Positions 10,601 to 20,000 of a stretch of 64,000 nucleotides of DNA are shown piece by piece. Position 1 is the first letter of the stretch. Every line of letters starts with the position of its first letter. The notes beneath the pieces were generated by a model. That model saw nothing but the letters and a program-made list of their open reading frames with translations. It was not told the DNA's origin and did not search any database. The stretch comes from Monocercomonoides exilis (taxonomy: Eukaryota > Preaxostyla > Oxymonadida > Polymastigidae). The stretch lies in the NCBI GenBank assembly GCA_001643675.2, contig LSRY02000019.1, forward strand, positions 1,250,001-1,314,000. The letters run 5' to 3'. Position numbers and translations under genes: made by a program.

Positions 10601-13600
10601 AGAAATTCGATTTTCACTCTGGATGCACACGTGAGAAGGCTGTTCATCCTGCTCTCAATGCTCCTGTTCAGGAGGATTGTCCCTCTGTCTCTTTCCTGTT
10701 CCAGCGACTTGATCGAGACATCATGGATGCTTGCTTCTCCAGAGACCAGAGAAATCTCGTCAACGAGCAAGTTGCTGTAAACAGAAGGAATGATGTGAGA
10801 CAATGCAACATTCAAGGAAGAGCAGGGCGCATTGATAGCTCCGCACTGGCGTGAATCTGAGGTGTTGTCGGCTGAAGAAGAAGCAAATATTGTCTCACTC
10901 TGATACACAATCACGAGGAGCAAGAGATCTTGCTCGTCAGCATAGTTTTGTGCAGTGCATCCCCAAATGGCGAGCTCCTGGTTGTATGGTGGCCTGAAGT
11001 CGAGCTGGAATAGCTCGCTCCTTATTTGGGATTCCACATTGGAGCATCTCACATATATGTCTCTTCCTCTGAACGCCTTGTTCTCCAAGAATGTGATATT
11101 TTTGAAGAGGAAAGGCAGCGAGCTATCGCTTGCAATTGATGAGCAATCCAGAAATATTGCACCTCCCCTTCCAGTCGCTGAGCAGAAGCACTCCGAGATT
11201 GTGGATAAAGTGCAGCGAAATAATGCTTCTTCATCTAACCTCATGGTTATGCATCCACCGCTCTCACTTTGGCTGCTTCCACAGTTCTTTATGGACGTGT
11301 TTTGGGCAGACACGCTAAAAGGCTGGCTGCCAGAGGAGCTGATGATGGAGGGTTCAAAAGGAGTGCTTTGAAGAAGCGAGTGAAGGGTGCAGTATTTGAG
11401 TTGCACTGTTGGGCAAATGTCTTCGTTGATTTCCTGTGTCATTGCTGGTGGCATCACTTGCGGCAACACTTCCACAATGCTTTTGCCCATGAGTTCAACA
11501 TTACCCGTAGAGACATTTGATAGGATAGAACTGCTTCCGCACGATGCAATGAAGATGTGACCTTCGCATTTGATGGACTGAAATGAGCAAAGCGACAATT
11601 CACAAGTACCAGAAAAGCAGGCAACGACACAATAAGGAATCGCTGTTCCAGAGGTGCTGGTAAACAAGCAACTTTGAGCAGAGAAAGCTCCAGCAGCAGT
11701 GCTTATCAAACATGTTTGGCTCCATCCCGAGCCATGATCACAACAGATATCGATGCTCAAGAGGGAGCATGCGCCAGTGTTTGCCAGCACAGAGTCAGTA
11801 TGTTGCTGCTTTCCTGGCTGTGGTGAAATGGCTGCTGCAAATATCAGAGCAGAGTGAGAGTCAATATCGGAAGAGGTCAGAGTATTGTTTGAAATGTCGA
11901 CTTCGCAATCCACTTGAACTTCATCGACGACGAGGAAAATACTCATGTTTGCTTGTGCTGGATTATCTGAAGCACAGAAATGCTTCTGGCCATACTGCAT
12001 TGTTGCGCATGGCTCGCTCTTGCTCCCGCAGCGAAGAACATCCCAGCCGCTGTTCTTGCTGAGATAGATTTCTTGAGAAGAAAATCCAATCAGAAATCTG
12101 CACAGATCGAAGTTTGCTTTTGTGGAGTCGCTTCCGATGAACAGATTTGTATCATCTGTTGTCTCACTCACTTCAAGCGCTAAAGACTGGTTTGTGATGG
12201 AAACATTTAGGTCTGATGAAAGAAAGAACATGTTTTCCCCGTGTTTTGCAGAGCACTGATCAAAGGCCATCTGCTGGAAGGAGAATGCATTGGAAGCCGA
12301 ACAGTCAAAATAGATGCCTCCTCCTTTTCCAGCCGTTTCACATTCAGCGCAGCATTTTGTGAATGTTGCGTTTTCCATCGTAAATTGCCCTTGAGCTTCA
12401 ACAACAACTTTCATCGCGCCTCCCTCGATGCTCTGAGTGCTTTTGACATTCGTGACATTCCAATGGGAGCACTCAACACAGCTTGAAATATGGGATGAAA
12501 ACAGCACTGCACTGTTTGCATTTGCATGGACCATCCCTTCAAAAGAACATAAAACAAGAGATATGATCCCACTGCTCGTTGTGGCACCATTCAGGAGTTT
12601 TGCTGCTGATGATGGAATCGCATGGATAAGAGGATGATTGCCGATATCTGTGTTCTTCACATTCAATGAAATGATTGTTGCTTGAGTGCTCGTGTCGCTC
12701 TCACACACGGCTATGGGCGCGTGCTGAAGGCAGTCTGAACTTAAGGTGCAGCTGTAGATATTTAGTATTCCTCCACAAATCTGAAACAACCAGTAACCCA
12801 TCTGGCCAAGCTCGCCTTGTTGCATTCCGAATGAGCAAGATTTCATTGTCAGCATGCCTTCAGAAGACAAGAATATCAAGGCTTCGATCTCAGTATCAAA
12901 TGAAGAAGGAAGCAAAAAGTGGATCAATTCGACGGACACATCCCCTGTTGAAGCAATCACTTTTCGTGTTGAGGCCTGCAGCGACTTGATGCAAGTGATT
13001 TCGGCTTTTGAAGTGTTTGATGATTTCAAATCCAAATTATGCAATGTCGTTTCGTTTTCAATTGTTGCTGAGGCAAGAACAGCTACTGCCTTTGCGTTTT
13101 CTTCGTCCAACCTCTCCACACAGTAATTGAGCGAGTGGCACGGATAATCCGAGAATCCACACACCACAGTATCAACACCGTCATTGCTCCTAACATGGAT
13201 TGTTTGCCCAACATCCTCCAAAAACAAAACCAACGGAATTGAATGCTCATGGTCAGTCCCAGTGAACCCTTGCAAACTGTCGAAGGAGCTGTGCCCCAGT
13301 ACATAGGCAAATGGAAGTGTTTCGTTAGAAATTGATTCATGGAGATTTGGTGATTGGACAAACAAGTCGTTTCCGTGTTTCGCTTTGTTAGGCTTTTCCA
13401 CAGAAAAAGAAGGTGTCTCAATTGTTAATGAAGCATCTGAATGCCCAAGATCCAGAAAGATTCCTCCTCCATATCCCACATGGGAACCAAAAGGTGCTTC
13501 ACATTCTTCAAAGGAGCATGATGAAATGGTTGCAGAGCATGTATTTTGAAGTGAGAGGAACAATGCACCTCCTCCATTTCCATCTGCAACCACCCTGCAA

Positions 13601-15933
13601 CGCTTAAAGATGCAATTGTTTATTGAAGTTGAAAATGTGCCTTCTGATCTTTCACACCATGATGCACTCAAACATCCACCATTTTGTGCACATTCGATAT
13701 CTGAAAAAGAAGTGTTCGAAATATTGATGGATTTGCAGTTGGAAGTTGCAAAAGCGCATCCTTGTGAAAACACAAACCGTGTCACATTTACGGACTCTAT
13801 TGTCACATATCCATTTTCAGCATTAATTAGAGGTTGAATTGACGGCTGATTCGATTGAGCACTTTTTGTGAAAGAGCATAATTCCAGCTGCAGAGAACCA
13901 GAGGATCCGATTGTTATTGCTGATCTGTTAAACACACAAGCAAAAGAAATCCTTTTTGCATTCAGCGAACCATTGCCGACGGAGATGAGATGATCTGTGA
14001 GCGAAGTCTCAAGGGATTTTATTGTTGATTTGCCGTTTTCTATTCCGCTAAGAACGATATTCCTCCAATCAATTTCAATTATGTCTTCAACAAATACTTC
14101 TTCGCCCATATACACATTTTGATTCAGTTGTTCTCTCCACCTCGTCACTCCATATTCCACCGTTTGGCATTCCGAACCAACTCCTCCACAAGTGTTCACA
14201 TCGTTTCCAGAATTGCTTATGTGTATTTCTGACTGGGGAGATGGAAGATATGAGTCATATGCAACACCGTCATCATCTCCACAACTCAAAGCATATTTAG
14301 CACATTGAACAACTTTTCTTGTAGCTATTGAGTAAGAAAGACAGTGCAAAATCTGAACTGTGTTATTGTCCAGGCTATATCCATTTCCGATAAAAATATC
14401 CGCACCATGTGATAGTTTCTGCACTGTATTGTTTTCAAACAGGCAAAACTGAATTTCAAGACTCTTATTATTGATATTATCTGAAGCGTCAAATCCTCCT
14501 GAGCCTAATGGAGCATCCCCTTTATACAAATGACAATTCGATATGACAAAATCACTTTTGTGATGTTGAAGAAATACAGTTCCAGCATACCTTAATGTTG
14601 CTCTGCTGCATTTGAATACAGAATTATAAATCGATCCGCTTCCTCCATGATACCATGCAACACTTCCTCCATAAGCTGCTGAGCAGTTTTCAAATGAACA
14701 GCCAACAATAATTGAAGATCTATTTGTTATATGAGTGAATGCGCCTCCAATTGGATGCGATCCCGTTCCTGTGCATTTGGAAAAAGAAGAATTTTCAATG
14801 AAACAATCACTTCCATTGCTAAAAACAGCACCCCCATATCCATATGTTGAGGGAAATGTATCAACGCATTCTGAAAATAGACATTTTTCAACAGTGAGCT
14901 TGGCATTTTCGCTTACCGCAATTGCACCTCCATGAAGAGCGCTGCATTCTGAAAAAGTGCATTGTTCAAATTTTACATCACCTTCTGTAAATGATTGTGT
15001 TGTATTTGAATAATTCTTGTGAGAATAGGTGTTTAGAGAACGAATAAAAGAAGTGTTTGTGGAGGAGAAATCACCATAACCTAGTGAACCTGAAATAATC
15101 ACTCCATAAAACGGACAAATGCAAACAGTGATGAAGCAGTTTTCTATTTTGCTTTCTTGATTAGAATGCAGTTGCGTTGAGCGCATGTTGTTGTTTTGAG
15201 TGGAAATATTGCAGAAACAACAATGTGAAGCAGATGAAAATGATAAATTGATATCTGCAATGAATGGATTTCCGAATGAGGTTGAAAACGATGAAAACGT
15301 GCTGAAAGAAATGAGAACTGATCCTGTTGAAGAAATTGAAGAGGATCTTGTTGAGACAAGAGAAGGCAAAGCACCACTTTGCAATGTGTTTATGACGGAA
15401 ATATTAATCAAATTGACAATTCCATTTGAACACTCAAAAGGAGAGACAGCAAGCATTGGAAACAATTCCAGATGGCAATTATGAATTAATAGCTCAGATA
15501 TATCACTTTTAAGCGATATGGAAGGGGTGCTTGTTTGAACAAGAATTATTTCTCTGACAAACAATGAAGAATTCAGCAAGATCATTTCTCCTCTCACACA
15601 ACTCAACTTCATGCTTTCATATGTGTTTGATTTCAAACAATCATCTTTTTTGAATTGACAAAAACAGCCAATTGTTGGAGTATTATCTGTTTCAGAAAAT
15701 TTTTGGATATCATTTGTCTCTGATGAAGATAATTGTATTTTGTTTGACGAAAAAATCTCTTCATTTTTGAAAGAAGATGAAATGGCAGTATCGTGTTGAT
15801 TTTTGAAGGCATTTCTTTTTGTGATAATTTGAGAAAAGATGTTTTTATTTGTTACCTTGCAATCATCTGCTGAAAAGAAACAGTCCAACAAAACAACAAA
15901 TATAAATAATGTTTGTTGAAGTGTTTTATTCAT
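7648..15933 (-). CDS. Giant secreted beta-helix protein with one TM and pseudokinase tail
   Basis: A single uninterrupted 2761-aa frame. Residues 1-22 are a signal peptide (LQQTLFIFVVLLDCFF). Residues about 100-2250 are pectin-lyase-like parallel beta-helix repeats: many short turns with N/C-rich rungs and GGA(I/V/L) stretches (SALHGGAIAV, YGYGGAVF, GGGALFLSL). Four larger modules each open with a Cys-Gly...Cys motif (about residues 580, 925, 1300 and 1695). A strong transmembrane helix lies at about 2303-2328 (WPIIVIVMAIILLIVLAV), followed by a basic/acidic coiled region and a protein-kinase C-lobe at about 2515-2725. That lobe keeps RWKAPEM, an F-helix (VFSIGIMLWECLT) and CWSRAPGDRPS, but the HRD loop is LANLSPHIVLF and no DFG is visible, so it is a pseudokinase. 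It is probably a plasma-membrane receptor or adhesin. Preaxostyla have many such proteins (family knowledge). Confidence 0.85.
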   Translation of the reverse strand: MNKTLQQTLFIFVVLLDCFFSADDCKVTNKNIFSQIITKRNAFKNQHDTAISSSFKNEEIFSSNKIQLSSSETNDIQKFSETDNTPTIGCFCQFKKDDCLKSNTYESMKLSCVRGEMILLNSSLFVREIILVQTSTPSISLKSDISELLIHNCHLELFPMLAVSPFECSNGIVNLINISVINTLQSGALPSLVSTRSSSISSTGSVLISFSTFSSFSTSFGNPFIADINLSFSSASHCCFCNISTQNNNMRSTQLHSNQESKIENCFITVCICPFYGVIISGSLGYGDFSSTNTSFIRSLNTYSHKNYSNTTQSFTEGDVKFEQCTFSECSALHGGAIAVSENAKLTVEKCLFSECVDTFPSTYGYGGAVFSNGSDCFIENSSFSKCTGTGSHPIGGAFTHITNRSSIIVGCSFENCSAAYGGSVAWYHGGSGSIYNSVFKCSRATLRYAGTVFLQHHKSDFVISNCHLYKGDAPLGSGGFDASDNINNKSLEIQFCLFENNTVQKLSHGADIFIGNGYSLDNNTVQILHCLSYSIATRKVVQCAKYALSCGDDDGVAYDSYLPSPQSEIHISNSGNDVNTCGGVGSECQTVEYGVTRWREQLNQNVYMGEEVFVEDIIEIDWRNIVLSGIENGKSTIKSLETSLTDHLISVGNGSLNAKRISFACVFNRSAITIGSSGSLQLELCSFTKSAQSNQPSIQPLINAENGYVTIESVNVTRFVFSQGCAFATSNCKSINISNTSFSDIECAQNGGCLSASWCERSEGTFSTSINNCIFKRCRVVADGNGGGALFLSLQNTCSATISSCSFEECEAPFGSHVGYGGGIFLDLGHSDASLTIETPSFSVEKPNKAKHGNDLFVQSPNLHESISNETLPFAYVLGHSSFDSLQGFTGTDHEHSIPLVLFLEDVGQTIHVRSNDGVDTVVCGFSDYPCHSLNYCVERLDEENAKAVAVLASATIENETTLHNLDLKSSNTSKAEITCIKSLQASTRKVIASTGDVSVELIHFLLPSSFDTEIEALIFLSSEGMLTMKSCSFGMQQGELGQMGYWLFQICGGILNIYSCTLSSDCLQHAPIAVCESDTSTQATIISLNVKNTDIGNHPLIHAIPSSAAKLLNGATTSSGIISLVLCSFEGMVHANANSAVLFSSHISSCVECSHWNVTNVKSTQSIEGGAMKVVVEAQGQFTMENATFTKCCAECETAGKGGGIYFDCSASNAFSFQQMAFDQCSAKHGENMFFLSSDLNVSITNQSLALEVSETTDDTNLFIGSDSTKANFDLCRFLIGFSSQEIYLSKNSGWDVLRCGSKSEPCATMQYGQKHFCASDNPAQANMSIFLVVDEVQVDCEVDISNNTLTSSDIDSHSALIFAAAISPQPGKQQHTDSVLANTGACSLLSIDICCDHGSGWSQTCLISTAAGAFSAQSCLFTSTSGTAIPYCVVACFSGTCELSLCSFQSIKCEGHIFIASCGSSSILSNVSTGNVELMGKSIVEVLPQVMPPAMTQEINEDICPTVQLKYCTLHSLLQSTPFEPSIISSSGSQPFSVSAQNTSIKNCGSSQSESGGCITMRLDEEALFRCTLSTISECFCSATGRGGAIFLDCSSIASDSSLPFLFKNITFLENKAFRGRDIYVRCSNVESQIRSELFQLDFRPPYNQELAIWGCTAQNYADEQDLLLLVIVYQSETIFASSSADNTSDSRQCGAINAPCSSLNVALSHIIPSVYSNLLVDEISLVSGEASIHDVSIKSLEQERDRGTILLNRSIESRMNSLLTCASRVKIEFLKFMFGGAFSSPYSSLLSLTDGSLSITDALFSQDVSNDYPEKRLNCSIILVENGRLLINECTFASLHFGSPCVAAKGGQYCSFMNLNISDVNSDILFDFRNLVNLSMLQVLISSCELEQSALILHNCKDSQLQKIQVRNVESKTSLIVFSSDGFGACLNIQCYHSEFDAISVLSGSLLSIECQDANVEMNNLSSTKTVLTNGCAVNLVYANSSLSIRQSSFQNISRDSMGPCCMAASLSSPSLELENCSFRKCVSPSDKGSISALSGQSNASITSCAFDGETDLQQLRSNADSFKDLCKWNGSMIDLLNCSGAIKDTTIANSSKGGLSISGGNISIQFGMFSGNNPNAAGYPSIRNNVICSHNALLNIISLKGGDGFLPNTSMWIAGDDCTLAGLASERLSPFFIPQLHSVNSHIQGDALSLDLIGSLLLPCHLLLQIDSIDGSLHQLKTYPLQAELFENETQIHAVIPASIVTSVPDTTEVAVSILFGSLNATASTAQFLLKNRSEIAQKEDERIVEKGKEGKTLWPIIVIVMAIILLIVLAVSIVLAIRWRKVKNEAEDLREIVNDNIRKDPKAFEMVTMEMSPEEQWRRAEREAEKKNEERIKKRVYAKSLGHSESSEHLLSESGSTEYILGRDSDKIPQWALEKVEEETRKRTPSPSISSTSTTDTSDTDSTFVRGEDLCPTTSSMSNLVDAMACSSPHEKLIVDLRDSLFMLLHGRNEKKEMAIDTLQEREMTAAQILFWAANLALHSFEDEENELSSLANLSPHIVLFSEHMVICIALHSDCSSSDSDSSSISSSTVVTSTSDCSTVNRNGKDSPPPSSAFEDEDDNRKECMRWKAPEMLINKKMGATKESVVFSIGIMLWECLTLEILFGEYEAEVAGQKIVNGERPNIDRICSSSFASVAKECWSRAPGDRPSLESLKRIFIQHFPAGAVMLTMSDAVDFEPDTDYGYRGSFLPQSATASSNATATTTHRNTQHNC

Positions 15934-17007
15934 TGTGCATAACGTGACTTATGGAGGCTATCCGAATTGTTTTGTACAAATGTGATGATAATGGGTGTTT
16001 AATCTAGAAATAATTTTGGTACAGTATTCTTTCATTAATGACAAATTGAATGATTTGTTCCAAACTTTTTCTACAATCGTATGATCATAATTCTATCATT
16101 ATCGTGCAATATAAAATATAAAAAAAATAAAAAATCGAAAAAAATCTTTGACAGAACTGTGTGGAACAAGATTCATAAAACAAAAAATTTTGTCCCTTTT
16201 ACAAATTGGAAGTCATCAACACAAAACAAAATGTGATCAGATTTCTGTGAATATAGTCTTAAAGAATTTCTGAATCATTGGAAAAATATGAACCTAATTT
16301 TTATTGATTTTCATTGAGTGAAAGTATCTAATATTCTGAATATCATTCTTTCTCCTTTTTCACTTTTATTTGAAATGAAAAGCCTTTTTAAAAAGTCAAA
16401 CAAGAAGATCTTAAATTTTGCGAATAAATGAATAAATACAGAAGAGGAGCAGAAGAAATGTTTTGCAAGAAGAAAAAGACAAATTGAAAATCCAAGAAGT
16501 ATTTTTAAATTTTAAAAGTGAAAACTCAAGAAAGAAAGAAAGAAAGAAGAAATATTAATTGTTCAAGAACGGAAGAATTTGGATGAAGACAAATTTTTAA
16601 CTACAATTCAAGATAATGATCTGTGCTTGCTGTTTTTATGTGTTTCAAGTTAAAATGTTTACAAATTTTCTGAATTTTGCTGTTGTTTTTGATATTTCAC
16701 AAAAAATCGTTGAATTTGAATTTTTTCTTTTTTTCTTTAAAAACCATTAAAACATTCACATTTTGGAAAAAAACAATTTCAAATTTTATTTACATTTGGG
16801 AAACACTGAATAATTGCAAGAGGTTTCTTTCTTCATTTTTCTTTCGATTTTCTTTTCTTTTCTTTCTTTTTGATTGAGTGTTAGATGAAATTTCACAAGC
16901 TTTTGGTATTATTATTTGAATAACAATAAATCTTTCCAATACAAATTTGAAATGAAAATAATAATGGAACAAATTGAAAGTTCTGTAATTATTCTGTTTT
17001 GAAAAGG
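15934..17007. other. Intergenic spacer, upstream of the beta-helix gene and 3' of SPT6
   Basis: About 1.07 kb of AT-rich DNA. It holds a copy of a short dispersed motif (16163-16200) and a GAAA-type microsatellite (about 16530-16550). No gene is supported. Confidence 0.6.
16163..16200 (-). repeat. Dispersed GGGAC...GTTCC motif copy
   Basis: On the minus strand it reads GGGACAAAATTTTTTG then GAATCTTGTTCC. The same arrangement is found at 138-173 (and mirrored at 5333-5369) next to the transposon and, more diverged, at 53306-53345. Confidence 0.5.
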
Positions 17008-20000
17008 TTACCACACATCATGATCACTGTTCCACGATGAACCGGTTTGAGATTTCTGAGAATGATCGCTTCTATGGCTTGATGATGGGTATTGCTGATT
17101 TCTGTCAGAATAGCCATAAGGGTCTTGACTTTGATAGTATCCTGATTGAGTCGATGATGGAGGATACGAGGCAGCAGATGAAGGATAAGATTGAGAATAG
17201 CTGGATGGCTGTTGATAAGACGAAGAATAAGGATAGGGTGGATATGCAGATGAGTATGAAGCTGCAGCAGATTGAGGATAATTTGAATACCCACTCCGAG
17301 AATAACTCATCATCTGCCTCTCTCTTTCTCTCTGTTCTGCTCTTGCTGCTTCCCTGCGTCTTTCTTCTTCTCTCCTCTTTTTCTCTTCTTCATCTTTTGC
17401 CTTCTCTTCCTTCATCCGCTTTTCCTTGTACGAACTCTTGAAAAATGATATGGCTTCATCAACAGTATTAAATGTTTTCCCCATCATTTTGATTCCTCGA
17501 GGAGTTAATTTCATAACTTCTGTTTGAATGGTATCCATAGGAAGATAATAAAATGTGAATTGTCCAGCTTCCCCAGAAGATGATGCACTAATTGCATATG
17601 GTATTGTCATTGGTTTTTCCTCTTTCTTTTTGAAAAGTGTGTCTGTAACCTCAGCTGAAATAACCCTTCCGCTATTTCCAGACATGGATGAAGACACATA
17701 AGAGCTATGCTTATATATCATTTGCGATAGTGTTACAAGCGGCTTGATCACTTTTGCAGCAACTTGGTTCAGAGAATCCATCACAAGCGAGCCAACAGCC
17801 AGATGCTTCCCCACTGCAAATGGATTTGGCTTGTCCTTCTCCATAATTTCAAGATGTGTTGCGGTTCCTCCATCACTTAAAAGAAACGATGCAATTAGTC
17901 TGTCCTCAAATCGAAGTGAAGGACGGAATACAAAGCTTCCTGCTTTTCCACCACATTCTTTTGCCAAATATTCTTCGGCCTGCGTTTTATTAAACTGATG
18001 ATAAGATGGATGATCAACATGACGTTTCTGAAGTGCTTGTTGAATTTCATCTCTTTTCTTCTTTTGATTGATCGCTTGCAACTGAGTAACATCAGTCGAC
18101 GCAGACGAAAGAGGTGCACTGAATGGCTGTGAGGGTGATTTGCTTGTTGAAGGAAGAACTTTTGCATTCAACAGAGTTGATTCTTGTTGTTGTCTCTTTT
18201 CCTTCCATGTATCAAGTGATGCATTGTAATACAAATCTCTTTGAACAGTTCGTGACTTCATTTCTACCATCTCCCGCTTGCACAGAGAAATGCTGCTTCT
18301 TTCGAAATCCATAAATGAAATATACATCTTCTGGTGCCTGTTCGGAATAGGCAGCCCTTCTGCTGTCCATCCAGGTTCAATTGGATCCGCAGCCACAGGC
18401 CTGCCGCTGTTTCGCGACTGCATTATCATCTGCTGCTTTCTTTTTGCCTCTTCTTTTGCACGCAGTGGATCCATCTTCAAATACGCTGGAAGCCCATTGT
18501 CGAACCTGAAGTTGAATCCATTCCCGTTCCGAGTCTCACCCACACACCGCACAAAAACTGCCGAGCCTGGGCGCAAAGTCAGCCTATTCCCTTCAGACGC
18601 ATTCATCATGTAGAACAACGACATGCTGCTGATTGGTTGCTTCTTGTTTGGAGTTCCTGCCTCACGATAGACTGTCCCGAACTGGCTCTGCATTTCGTTT
18701 GCTCCAAATGAAGTTGCAGAAGCAGTCATTGAAGCTGTTTGCAGAGCAGACGAGTGGAAACGGGGATCTACCCAGAGCTGATCATACAGGTCGCTTGCTG
18801 GTAGTGAGTTCTTTTTCTGTTTGAGAGCTTGCTCTCTCTTCTGCTTCCTTCTCCTCTTCTCTGCTTCCCTCTGCTCTCTTTCCTCTCTTTTCCTTTCTCT
18901 TTCTTCTTCGTCAAGATTTGTATCGTCTTCCTCTGATTCCATTTCATCGTCCATTTCCTCTTCGTCCTCGTCCTCTCTTCCTCGTCCTCCTGCGCCATCT
19001 CCTCGCATCGAATTCATCGAGCTGTTTTTGTTCAGAAGTGCAGCCATCATTCGCACGCGACGCGGTCCCATTCCAGCTGCAAACTCAAGCGCCGGCGAAA
19101 GATGCGGCTTCAACAGGGTTGCCAGAGGTTGCAGAGAAATCAGCGAGGCGGCACGGCGAAGAGACTGTGAAGTGAAGTTGAGCAGGTTCGGCGTGTCTGC
19201 CAGCTGCTGAAGTGGATGAAGAGATAATCTGTTAAGTGCAGAGATTGTTGTGTGGATAGCATTTGCACTGCCTTCGTTGAAGAACTCGCTCTCAGATGAT
19301 CGCGTCTGCTGGAGTGCCTTAAATTCAGCATCGTTCAAACGAGCATCTGCCAATAAAGCAGCAATCTCGAAGAATGGTGAGATGTAATGTCTTCCCAACG
19401 AAACAGCAATCTGCAGGCAAAAAGACGCTGCAAGTGCTTTTGATTGAGATGATTCTTGAACTGCAGAAGGTACTGAAGTGCTTGGTGAGTCTTTCTTGCC
19501 AGTGATGTTATTGAATTCCTGTTTTGCTCTGTTTGACCCAACAAATGCTCGCCCAACATTTGCAGTAATCATCTTTACGAGGCATTCCTTTGTCAGTCGT
19601 GGAGGAATCGTGAACTGTTTTTTCAAGCCATCAGACGAGCCATCTGAACCCAAACCAGACGAGTAGCCAGAGCGATTGCTTCCATAGCGATCGTTAATCT
19701 GCGGCTTGGCATCAATTGGAGTGAGATATGGATAGTCGCTTTCTCGTGGCGCACTGCTTGCGCTTTGACGAGGCTCAGGGCACTCTGCTTTCATCTGCTG
19801 GATCATTCGGGTGATGTCGTCCATAATAAACCTCAGCTTGTTGTCGCTTCCAGACACAAGCAACACGTTTGGCGTGTGGCGAAGGAGGAATATGCGCAGT
19901 GTGTTGAGTGCAATAAGATATGGCTTGTTCTGAATAGTCTTTGCAATCGGAGTGAGTGCATGGGCGCTGTTTGCGGATGTTGTCGGATTCTGTACAGGAA

